A stretch of 50,006 nt of DNA, taken from contig JAQVPA010000005.1 of assembly GCA_028702315.1 (NCBI GenBank), forward strand, positions 1-50,006, written 5' to 3'. Under the pieces are notes generated by a model that made no database searches, was not told the origin of the DNA, and worked only from the letters and a program-made list of their open reading frames with translations. Below, one piece after another: positions 23,645 to 30,222 of this stretch (position 1 is its first letter; each line of letters begins with the position of its first letter). Position numbers and translations under genes: made by a program. The DNA is from Candidatus Margulisiibacteriota bacterium. Its GTDB lineage: Bacteria > Margulisbacteria > WOR-1 > O2-12-FULL-45-9 > XYB2-FULL-48-7.

Positions 23645-25243
23645 TTAAAGGCCTGTTGTTCTATATACAAGACGCCTTCTCCAAACCACATCATCCTTGT
23701 TTGGATAATCGGTTCGATAGTGAGCGCCTCTAGATTCGGTCCGGTCGAGCGCTCCTCTGGTTATTAGTTTGGCGACCAGTAGCATGTTCTTGATTTCTAA
23801 TTCTTCAGCTGAAGAGGGGACAAAGTTCAGATGTTTTTCGAGTAGATCGAGCTTTTTCATTGCCGCTTCCAGGCTTTCCTTTGAGCGAACGATGCCAACG
23901 CCGTTCCACAGGGCGGTTTTGATCACGAGCTTATAACGCTGAACTTCGATGGCGCTAAGCCGGGGTGTTAGTAACGGGTAACGCGTAACGGGTAACGCGT
24001 ACGAGGAAGATGACATTAAAAATTTTGCGGCTAAAGCAGCCCGGTGGCCGAAAACAAGCCCTTCAAGTAGGGAATTCGAAGCCAATCGATTGGCGCCATG
24101 GACGCCGGTGGAAGCACATTCGCCGGCGGCGTAAAGTCCGGTGACGTTGGTTTTGCCGTCGATATCGGTCCTAATGCCGCCCATAAAGTAGTGGGCGGCG
24201 GGAGCGACCGGAATGTTATCTTTGGTGATATCGAGGCCGCGCTCCAGGCAGGTCCGATAGATCATTGGGAAACGTTGTTTTATTTTCTCCGGGTTCGACC
24301 CTTTTAATGAAAGAAAGACATGATCGTCATTGGTCTTCTTCATTTCCTCGAAGATCGCCCGGGAAACGATATCCCGCGGCGCGAGTTCGAGGAGATCATG
24401 GTATCTTTCCATGAAGCGTTCCCCGCGATTGTTGAGCAGGATGCCCCCTTCGCCGCGGACCGCTTCGGAGATGAGGAACTGGGGGAGGGCGACCAGGTCT
24501 TCGAATTGTTTGAACTGGACGAGCGAAGTGGGGTGGAACTGGACAAATTCCATGTCGATGACTTCGGCTCCGGCGCGGTAAGCCATGGCGACACCGTCGC
24601 CGGTGGCGAATGATGGATTGGTCGTATAAAGGTAGGTTTGGCAGACGCCGCCGGTCGCGAGCAGGGTCGCTTTGGCAAAATAATTGATCACCGCCCCGCT
24701 TTTAGAATCGAGAACCGTTGCTCCGCTACATCGTTCCTTGTCCATTATCAAGTCGATCCCGATCATCTGCTGGTGGACTTCGACTTTCCCTTCGCTGATA
24801 ACGCGGCGCCCAAGTGTTCGCTCGACCTCCGCCCCGGTCTCGTCGCCGGCGTGGAGTATTCTTCTCCGCTTATGCGCCCCTTCGAGGTTGAGGGCGAATT
24901 CTGTCCCGCCGGCTTCGGTCTCGGCTTTATCAAATTGGGCTCCCATTTCAATCAATTCTTTTACCCTGGGAACGCCTTCGGTGACCAGCACTTCGACCGC
25001 TTTTTCGTCGCAGAGTCCGGCGCCGGCGGCAATGGTGTCTTCAAAGTGGAAGCGGGTGGAGTCGGAGACTTTATCGATCGCGGCGGCGATACCGCCTTGG
25101 GCCTTTTCGGTCGCCGTCTCGCCGATCTTCCCCTTGGTCAAGACGATGACTTTACCGTATTTACTTGCTTCGAGCGCGGCGGAGAGCCCGGCGATGCCGC
25201 CGCCGATGATGAGGAGATCGCAGTTAATAGTTTGTTCGGGCAT
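23645..25243 (-). CDS. nadB: L-aspartate oxidase
   Basis: 532 residues (E. coli enzyme 540). FAD-binding IIGGGIAGLSAALEA (12-26), TEKAQGGIAAA, the active-site segment HPTSL (in VQFHPTSLVQF) and the RLASNSLLEGLVFG motif, followed by the helical C-terminal domain ending ESRGAHYRTDYP. It oxidises aspartate to iminoaspartate in NAD synthesis (in anaerobes fumarate may be the acceptor). nadA and nadC are not in the window. About 11-14 residues (SYALPVTRYPLLTPR region, near residue 411-425) are encoded by an intergenic-type repeat inserted in the linker before the C-terminal domain. The ATG has a TACTAT hexamer 6 nt upstream. Confidence 0.96.
   Translation of the reverse strand: MPEQTINCDLLIIGGGIAGLSAALEASKYGKVIVLTKGKIGETATEKAQGGIAAAIDKVSDSTRFHFEDTIAAGAGLCDEKAVEVLVTEGVPRVKELIEMGAQFDKAETEAGGTEFALNLEGAHKRRRILHAGDETGAEVERTLGRRVISEGKVEVHQQMIGIDLIMDKERCSGATVLDSKSGAVINYFAKATLLATGGVCQTYLYTTNPSFATGDGVAMAYRAGAEVIDMEFVQFHPTSLVQFKQFEDLVALPQFLISEAVRGEGGILLNNRGERFMERYHDLLELAPRDIVSRAIFEEMKKTNDDHVFLSLKGSNPEKIKQRFPMIYRTCLERGLDITKDNIPVAPAAHYFMGGIRTDIDGKTNVTGLYAAGECASTGVHGANRLASNSLLEGLVFGHRAALAAKFLMSSSSYALPVTRYPLLTPRLSAIEVQRYKLVIKTALWNGVGIVRSKESLEAAMKKLDLLEKHLNFVPSSAEELEIKNMLLVAKLITRGALDRTESRGAHYRTDYPNKDDVVWRRRLVYRTTGL
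23971..24002. repeat. Word repeat inserted in frame in nadB
   Basis: Two tandem GTAACGGGTAACGCG units. 23978-24002 is a 25-nt exact match to 4370-4394 in the ORF6N leader. The reading frame is kept. Confidence 0.9.
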
Positions 25244-25513
25244 AGGTCAATAGTAGCAAAAGGAGGGAGGGGAATACAAGGGAGGGGAAGTAATTTGTAT
25301 TAGGCAATAGTACTTAGTAGTTAGCGATGCCTTGAGCCCATCTCTAATAAGTTGTTTGCAAAACAGTATGAAATATTTGCTAATAAATAACGATATATAT
25401 AGAGAGAAAGCTCGATTTGCTCTCTGTAACGTTAAACATTAAGGGTGCGTGGCGCGGAGAGCACACTTTCTAATGATTTTGGAGAAATATAAGTATGCAA
25501 AGGAACAAAGATT
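25244..25513. other. Intergenic region between nadB and an unknown gene
   Basis: No gene is supported. It holds the nadB -10 (TACTAT, 25255-25250 on the minus strand) and a hairpin at 25401-25425 with stem AGAGAG/CTCTCT extended by A-T pairs. A CGGAGAGCACAC word follows near 25457. The hairpin could be a leader structure for the downstream unknown gene. Confidence 0.5.
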
Positions 25514-26710
25514 ATGATTCCTAGACCTGCTCCTCTATCCAACGCAAATTACGCGTCTGCATTAATGAAAAGGCCTCCTCTAAGAGAACGAGCCCAAGCA
25601 AAACTGACAACAATGAGGGCGTGTGGCTTTCGATCGCCCTCTACCAGAGAAACGTCTGGATTAATGATTGAGAATGAATATTTAAAAGGGCCTTGTTTTA
25701 TGGTTGGTACAGATGGAGTTGTTAGCCATACCCACACAAGAGGGATTCCATTGTTAGAACTTGATTGGGATGAAAGCGTTCCAAATAAAAAGGGGCAGAT
25801 TCGAGCTTTTATTGAAAGCCTTGGCTATAAAGCTGAGCAGACTCTTATGAGGGCCATAAACAGCACGTTCTTGGATTATGTGTTTACATATGGCTCTGAT
25901 AGACATGGTATTGATCAACATGATTACAGAAATGGCATGAACTGTGATGTTTGGGAAAATGATAGGGCCCTACAAATTAGAGGCAAAAAGCTTGAAGATG
26001 GTTTTGCCGCCTTTCCTGGGGATTTCTTTATAGAAGACTTTATTGATGGTTTAATAGCTGGAGAAGGTTATGACCCACTTGGTTATGCGGCAAAAAGATC
26101 AGCAATAGTTATTTATGATTTAAGCGCCTTTGAAGAAGCTGGGGGAGAGCTGCAAATATTTAAAGATCCTCAAAATAAGAAAGAAGCATTGATAGGAGTA
26201 GTTGTATTTAGATGGGAGCCAAATTATATTGAAAGGGACTTTTACCGTTGCTCTTCGCATGTGGAAAGAATGAGGAATCTGCGTAAATGGTACCAAGACT
26301 GGGATGAAACATCAGAAGGCGGAAGGTATGCTACTTTAAATGACTTAGTTACTGCATATATGAAGCAGATATCACAAAAATCCATGGCAGAAGAAAAGCA
26401 GGGAGATGGATTAGAAAAAGAACGTCAAGAACTTGTTGAATATGAGAAGCTAATTGAAACGAAAGCTTGGGCTATAAATAGTCTGGATAATTTAAATTGC
26501 CAGCTTGATTCAACCCGGGCGGCTATCGATAATTATAATGAGGAGCACTTTGCTCGTGTTGGTTATCAATCTTGGCCGGATTTTGTCATTAGAATCGCCC
26601 GGGCAAACATGTCTGAATTGATTGAGCCATGGTTTATCCAGAGGATGGAATGGATAATTGAAATGGCTGAAAAAATAAAAACCGATAATCCACAAATAAA
26701 ATGGCGATAG
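25514..26710 (+). CDS. Hypothetical protein, 398 residues
   Basis: No family recognised. The N-terminal 50 residues are basic and Pro/Arg-rich; residues about 55-290 look globular (VGTDGVVSHTHTRGIPLLELDWDE, AFIESLGYKAEQTLMRAINSTFLDYVFTYG, FPGDFFIEDFIDGLIAGEGYDPLGY). Residues about 300-345 are a charged coiled coil (EEKQGDGLEKERQELVEYEKLIE), followed by a helical end. There is no signal peptide or transmembrane helix. The start has only a weak GGAAC upstream. AT-rich composition compared with nadB suggests acquired DNA. Confidence 0.65.
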   Translation: MIPRPAPLSNANYASALMKRPPLRERAQAKLTTMRACGFRSPSTRETSGLMIENEYLKGPCFMVGTDGVVSHTHTRGIPLLELDWDESVPNKKGQIRAFIESLGYKAEQTLMRAINSTFLDYVFTYGSDRHGIDQHDYRNGMNCDVWENDRALQIRGKKLEDGFAAFPGDFFIEDFIDGLIAGEGYDPLGYAAKRSAIVIYDLSAFEEAGGELQIFKDPQNKKEALIGVVVFRWEPNYIERDFYRCSSHVERMRNLRKWYQDWDETSEGGRYATLNDLVTAYMKQISQKSMAEEKQGDGLEKERQELVEYEKLIETKAWAINSLDNLNCQLDSTRAAIDNYNEEHFARVGYQSWPDFVIRIARANMSELIEPWFIQRMEWIIEMAEKIKTDNPQIKWR

Positions 26711-26763
26711 TGTTTATTTCAAACATTACCTTGCGCCAGCTACAAGGCATAAGAGGCTTACTA

Positions 26764-27021
26764 CTACGTCTGGTCAGCTTCGCTTTTTATGAGTGCTAAC
26801 TTTTTAGCTCTTGGCCAGGTTTTGATCTGGTATTCCCTTTTAGCCGCCGCTGATCTTGAGCGATGTCTTTCGGAATATTTGAGCTTTACCGCAGGGTTAT
26901 AAGCAGTGAAATGCCCCCCTTTGCCGGTTTGGTGCTGTTTAAATCTTCTCTTGAGATCAAGGGTAATGCCGGTGTAGAGGGCTTTATTGGAACATTCGAT
27001 GATGTAGACGTAATAGGGCAT
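26764..27021 (-). CDS. GIY-YIG nuclease domain protein (UPF0213/YhbQ-like)
   Basis: 85 residues. YYVYIIECSNKALYTGITLDLKRRFKQHQ carries the GIY-YIG core (here Y-V-Y...Y-T-G) with the catalytic Arg (R25/R26) and the following AYNPAVKLKYSERHRSRSAAAKREYQIK with the conserved Glu. Stand-alone members of this size are structure-specific endonucleases of unclear role. It lies on the same strand as and downstream of tRNA-Gln, beyond a repeat, and its C-terminus (EADQT) runs up to the unknown 25514-26710 gene. Confidence 0.88.
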   Translation of the reverse strand: MPYYVYIIECSNKALYTGITLDLKRRFKQHQTGKGGHFTAYNPAVKLKYSERHRSRSAAAKREYQIKTWPRAKKLALIKSEADQT

Positions 27022-27039
27022 GGTTTTTATTGTGCCTTA

Positions 27040-27166
27040 TCTGTTGCAGAAAGATGAAGGATTAAGATGAAGAATTAAGGGTGAATTTTGCTGCGCTCTT
27101 GTCATTTAGATTCTGGATATTACCTCGCCTTAATTCTTCTCCTTAAATTTTGCTGCGCAAAATTTA
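27040..27166. repeat. Word repeat downstream of tRNA-Gln
   Basis: On the tRNA strand it starts with a perfect hairpin (27165-27145, stem AAATTTTGC/GCAAAATTT with a 3-nt loop), then AAGGAGAAGAATTAAGG, and later inverted CCTTAATTCTTCATC words. It is homologous and in the same orientation to the segment after tRNA-Glu (46705-46868). The first hairpin could act as a terminator or processing signal. Confidence 0.8.
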
Positions 27167-27237
27167 CTGGGGGACAGGGATTTGAACCCCGATACGCAGC
27201 TCCAGAGGCTGCAGTCCTACCGTTAGACGATCCCCCA
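27167..27237 (-). tRNA. tRNA-Gln (anticodon CTG)
   Basis: 71 nt without encoded CCA. Acceptor stem TGGGGGA/TCCCCCA, discriminator G, D-arm GTCTAACGGTAGGAC, anticodon stem GCAGC/GCTGC with loop CTCTGGA (anticodon CTG), and T-arm with GGTTCAAATCC. The overall sequence resembles bacterial tRNA-Gln. Confidence 0.95.
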
Positions 27238-27245
27238 ACATAAGA

Positions 27246-27691
27246 AATGACTAATTACTAATGACTAATGTCTAAGTAATGTATTTTATCATTAATTATT
27301 TTGATTTACGAATGATTGCTGCCAGGATCAGAATTATTTCCTTGCATTCAATGATTAATTGCTCCACTTCTTTTTTATTTTCTTCATTATGAAGAAATTC
27401 AGCCCCCTTGATAACCTCAAGCCAATATTCAGTCTCCTGAGCTTCTTTTTTTGAAATGAAGACTTTATTAATAAAATCTTTACGGGAACTGGCCGAATCC
27501 GCCTCTCGCATATTTGCTCCGATGGACGTGGCACTTCTTAATAGTTGCTTGCAAATGATTCTCAAGGAGAGATCCCTGGATATTTTCCTGACTAATTTAG
27601 CAGCTCTGATAGCGAAGTTTAACGTTCTGTCTTGGATTTCCATTTAATAATACCGAAGGATTCCTTAATTAGTCATTAGGAATTAGTCATT
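27246..27691. repeat. Inverted-repeat-bounded unit around S23 gene 4
   Basis: 27246-27269 and the reverse complement of 27668-27691 agree at 23 of 24 positions (AATGACTAATT...CTAATGACTAAT). The arms enclose only the S23 gene and are made of ACTAATG-type tandem words unlike those around the other S23 genes. Confidence 0.9.
27296..27643 (-). CDS. Four-helix-bundle (S23) protein 4
   Basis: 115 residues: MEIQDRTLNFAIRAAKLVRKI, LRIICKQLLRSATSIGANMREADSASSRKDFINKVFISKKEAQETEYWLEVI and a C-terminal helix rich in Glu/Ile. This is the standard S23/TIGR02436 pattern and closest in type to protein 1 (SKKDF / SRKDF and EAxES/T-YWL). It sits 59 nt upstream of tRNA-Gln on the same strand, inside matching inverted arms (27246-27269 / 27668-27691). 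Function is unknown. Confidence 0.93.
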   Translation of the reverse strand: MEIQDRTLNFAIRAAKLVRKISRDLSLRIICKQLLRSATSIGANMREADSASSRKDFINKVFISKKEAQETEYWLEVIKGAEFLHNEENKKEVEQLIIECKEIILILAAIIRKSK

Positions 27692-27700
27692 AGTCATTTT

Positions 27701-27937
27701 TTAGTACGGCAGCTTCCACCACTGTGGTTGAAAGACCAAGATAAATAATCCCCAAAACACTATAAAGATCGCTACCCCGATAAAAACTAGGAATCCACCC
27801 TTAAGCGGCTCCTTCCACCGGACATTCATGTAGAGCGCGAAGAGCAGGGCGGCCAGGCCGACCACCGCTGTCATGCCGCCTTTAAAAAGCGGGCTCATAT
27901 TCGTAAATTGAATGATCTTGATTCCCCATTCGCTCAT
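27701..27937 (-). CDS. Small membrane protein
   Basis: 78 residues from the ATG at 27937: MSEWGIKIIQFTNMSPLFKGG, a first transmembrane helix (about 22-38), a short KEPLKGG turn and a second helix (about 46-66), ending QPQWWKLPY. No family recognised. The start is supported by TATAAT (27949-27944) 6 nt upstream; the 15-codon longer frame would include that promoter element. It diverges from the DUF134 gene. Confidence 0.7.
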   Translation of the reverse strand: MSEWGIKIIQFTNMSPLFKGGMTAVVGLAALLFALYMNVRWKEPLKGGFLVFIGVAIFIVFWGLFILVFQPQWWKLPY

Positions 27938-27943
27938 GAAATT

Positions 27944-27972
27944 ATTATAGCCCAAAACATGATCTCTTTCCA
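27944..27972 (-). promoter_or_regulatory. Promoter of the small membrane protein gene
   Basis: On the minus strand TGGAAA (27972-27967), 17-nt spacer, TATAAT (27949-27944), 6 nt before the ATG. Diverges from the DUF134 promoter; the two -35 regions lie only 3 nt apart. Confidence 0.5.
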
Positions 27973-27975
27973 CTC

Positions 27976-28004
27976 TTGACAAAATATCCGGTTGAATTTA
28001 TAAT
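27976..28004 (+). promoter_or_regulatory. Consensus promoter of the DUF134 gene
   Basis: TTGACA (27976-27981), 17-nt spacer, TATAAT (27999-28004): an exact sigma-70 consensus at ideal spacing. Such a strong promoter usually implies repression, and a palindrome overlaps its -10/start region. Confidence 0.88.
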
Positions 28005-28018
28005 GCGCATATGCGCAT
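28003..28018. promoter_or_regulatory. Probable operator overlapping the DUF134 promoter
   Basis: ATGCGCATATGCGCAT is a perfect 16-bp palindrome made of two ATGCGCAT octamers, each itself palindromic. It overlaps the end of the -10 and the expected transcription start, so binding there would block the promoter. Confidence 0.7.
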
Positions 28019-28035
28019 AACAATGGTGAGGAAGA

Positions 28036-28323
28036 ATGGCTAGGCCCAAAAAAAATAGGCGAATAGGAGAGGCCTTAAAGGCCCGACTATTAAAACCGCA
28101 AAGGAAGCCGGACGGCTTGACCGATATCAAAGGCGACGAACTTGAAGCGATGCGGCTGTGCGATGTCAAAGCGCTCTTCCAGGAAAAGGCGGCCCGCAGC
28201 ATGGGCGTTTCGCGCCGAACGCTGGAGCGGATCCTCGATTCAGGACGGAAAAAGGTCGCCGAAGCGCTGATCAGCGGCAAAGCAATCAAGATCTCATTCC
28301 CGGAATATGTGACCTTTAAATAG
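28036..28323 (+). CDS. DUF134/UPF0251-family DNA-binding protein
   Basis: 95 residues, the normal size. MARPKKNRRI at the N-terminus, GDELEAMRLCDVKALFQEKAARSMGVSRRTLERILDSGRKKVAEALISGKAIKI gives the sigma-70 region-4-like helix-turn-helix of this family. It is preceded by GAGGAAG. The consensus promoter with an overlapping palindrome directly upstream suggests autoregulation. Relatives are often encoded beside NifX/NafY-like or other metal-related genes; here a 58-residue ORF and dus follow. Confidence 0.9.
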   Translation: MARPKKNRRIGEALKARLLKPQRKPDGLTDIKGDELEAMRLCDVKALFQEKAARSMGVSRRTLERILDSGRKKVAEALISGKAIKISFPEYVTFK

Positions 28324-28339
28324 AAAGGCAGGTGAATAA

Positions 28340-28516
28340 ATGACGGTTGTGGAGATGAAATTGAGCGGCAATCATACCGCCAGCGATGCTTTAACTAGTT
28401 ATCGGCCGATCCTTTACGGCGCGATCAAGCAGCCCTGGCTCCGGAGTTTTCGATTAATTATTAAAAGCAGTTACTTGAGGCGGAATCTCTGGAAAATGAT
28501 TTTTAGCCGTTCCTGA
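28340..28516 (+). CDS. Small basic protein, 58 residues
   Basis: MTVVEMKLSGNHTASDALTS followed by a basic, aromatic C-terminus (YLRRNLWKMIFSRS). AGGCAGGTG lies upstream and the ORF starts 16 nt after the DUF134 stop. No family recognised. It may be a target or partner of the DUF134 regulator, but the call rests on position and the ribosome-binding site only. Confidence 0.4.
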   Translation: MTVVEMKLSGNHTASDALTSYRPILYGAIKQPWLRSFRLIIKSSYLRRNLWKMIFSRS

Positions 28517-28523
28517 TCTGTTG

Positions 28524-28529
28524 TATAAT
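28524..28529 (+). promoter_or_regulatory. -10 element of dus
   Basis: TATAAT, 6 nt before the dus ATG; no Shine-Dalgarno site, and a poor -35 (TTTTAG at 28501-28506). Confidence 0.5.
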
Positions 28530-28535
28530 TAACCG

Positions 28536-29501
28536 ATGCGCGCTATCGCCATCGGCCCATATACGCTTAAGACTAATGTTTTACTGGCCCCACTGTCGGG
28601 CTGCTCCGATCTTGCATTCCGCTTGATCTGCCGTGAACACGGCGCTAAATTCTGTTTTTATGAAATGATCGACGCTAATTCCCTGGTCCATCATTCGCGC
28701 GGCAGTGACGATCTGCTCAAAACAACAGCTAAAGATAAGCCGATCGCCGCGCAGTTGGTCGGGGGCGATGCGGATATCATGCTTAAAGCGGCGAAGATAT
28801 TGCTTGAGAAAGTAGATATTCCCTTCCTCGACATCAATGCCGCTTGTCCGGTCAAGAAGATGATCCAGAAGTTTTCGGGAGCGAACCTCCTGCGCGACCC
28901 GAAAGCTTTGTATAAGATCGTCAAAACCTTGGCCAGTAAATTAGACCTGCCGATCACGGTTAAACTTCGGATCGGCTACAACCACGTTGACCTGAAAGAA
29001 GTGACAACGATCGCAAAAAACTGCGAGAAGAACGGGGCAGCGGCGCTCTTTGTCCATGGCCGGACCCGCTCACAACTTTATGCCGGCGAGATTAATTATG
29101 AAGCGATCAAAGCGATAAAACATGCGGTCAAGGTCCCGGTTTTTGGGTCCGGGAATATCTTTTCACCGGAAATGGCGAAGAAGATGTTTGACCTGACCGA
29201 TTGCGACGGGATCACGGTCGCCCGCGGCGCTTTCGGCAACCCGTGGATATTCAAGCAGATAGAAAAAGGGGAAGCTTTCCCCGTTTCATTGGCGGAAAAA
29301 CTTAAAGTCCTGAAAAAGCATCTTTCTTATATTGAAAAATATAAAGTTACTCGGTCCGGTTACAAGGTTGGCTTCATGAGGAAAATCGCGATCTGGTACC
29401 TGAAAGGTTTTCCCGAAGCGGCAAAGATCCGGGCGGAAGTGACCCGGCTGGAGACGTATGAAAAAATTATTGCCCTTATTGATAGCATTATTATTGATTA
29501 G
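28536..29501 (+). CDS. dus: tRNA-dihydrouridine synthase (DusB-like)
   Basis: 321 residues. FMN TIM barrel with LLAPLSGCSDLAFRLICREHGA at the N-terminus, the catalytic Cys in DINAACPVKKM (C104), PITVKLRIGY, FVHGRTRSQLYAG and GSGNIF motifs. It reduces uridines in the tRNA D-loop with NADPH. The usual GCP motif reads ACP here, a conservative change. Start is probably leaderless. Its 3' end overlaps the deacetylase gene by 44 nt. Confidence 0.96.
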   Translation: MRAIAIGPYTLKTNVLLAPLSGCSDLAFRLICREHGAKFCFYEMIDANSLVHHSRGSDDLLKTTAKDKPIAAQLVGGDADIMLKAAKILLEKVDIPFLDINAACPVKKMIQKFSGANLLRDPKALYKIVKTLASKLDLPITVKLRIGYNHVDLKEVTTIAKNCEKNGAAALFVHGRTRSQLYAGEINYEAIKAIKHAVKVPVFGSGNIFSPEMAKKMFDLTDCDGITVARGAFGNPWIFKQIEKGEAFPVSLAEKLKVLKKHLSYIEKYKVTRSGYKVGFMRKIAIWYLKGFPEAAKIRAEVTRLETYEKIIALIDSIIID

Positions 29502-30222
29502 CAGCCGCGGGGAAGCGAATTTTCCCGTCCTTGAATACCATCTGATTGGGACGCCGGAAGGGCGATGGCAGAGGACGCCGGCTAATTTTCGCGGCGACCT
29601 CGAATGGCTTTATCAACATAACTACTATCCCTTCAACCTGCGCGACTTACTGGCAGGCTTTAATGGTTTACCGAAAGGAAAACAGCCGGTCGTCCTGACG
29701 TTTGATGACTCGACGATCGGGCAATTCAGATATTTACCTGACGGGAGGATCGATCCTGATTGCGCGGTTGGGATACTCAAGGCTTTCCATGATAAACATC
29801 GGCGCGATTGGCCGATGCGGGCGACCTTCTTTGTCTTATTTGAAACTAACGCTCCCGACCATAATTTATTCGGCCAGCCGGACTTGGCGGCGAAAAAACT
29901 GCGTCAGTTGACAGAGTGGGGGATGGAGATAGGCTGCCACACTTATTCCCATGACCGGCTCGATAAACTGGGCCCGGCGGCGCTGCGCCGGACGCTGGAG
30001 CGTTCGCAGAAGGGGCTCAAAAAGTTAACTGGGAATGAAGCGGTTTCACTCTCACTTCCCCAAGGAGCATATCCCAAAGACTTGACCTCGATCAGCGAAT
30101 TTAAATTAGTCGCGGAGGTTGCCGGCGGATTTAATGACGATAAATATGATCCGCTGCATGTAAAGAGGATCCAGGCGATCGATAGCGAATGGCGCCGTTT
30201 CTTTAAGCGATCGGCAGAGTGA
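29458..30222 (+). CDS. Exported polysaccharide deacetylase (NodB-like)
   Basis: 254 residues. Signal peptide 1-20 (MKKLLPLLIALLLISSRGEA), then the CE4/NodB fold: TFDD (81-84) and H161-T-Y-S-H165 form the metal-binding Asp-His-His triad, and LSLPQGAYPKD matches motif 3. It would N-deacetylate peptidoglycan or another cell-surface glycan in the periplasm. GGAG precedes the ATG, which lies within dus. Its 3' end overlaps the convergent histidine kinase gene by 20 nt. Confidence 0.92.
   Translation: MKKLLPLLIALLLISSRGEANFPVLEYHLIGTPEGRWQRTPANFRGDLEWLYQHNYYPFNLRDLLAGFNGLPKGKQPVVLTFDDSTIGQFRYLPDGRIDPDCAVGILKAFHDKHRRDWPMRATFFVLFETNAPDHNLFGQPDLAAKKLRQLTEWGMEIGCHTYSHDRLDKLGPAALRRTLERSQKGLKKLTGNEAVSLSLPQGAYPKDLTSISEFKLVAEVAGGFNDDKYDPLHVKRIQAIDSEWRRFFKRSAE

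Noticed and set aside
24098-25303. Long plus-strand frames opposite nadB
   Set aside because: nadB is a clear full-length enzyme on the minus strand; the opposite frames have no recognisable motifs and reflect its GC-rich codons.
27937-27975. TTGTCA-TATAAT promoter on the minus strand with a 27-nt spacer
   Set aside because: The spacing is too long for sigma-70. The TGGAAA hexamer at 17 nt is the better partner.
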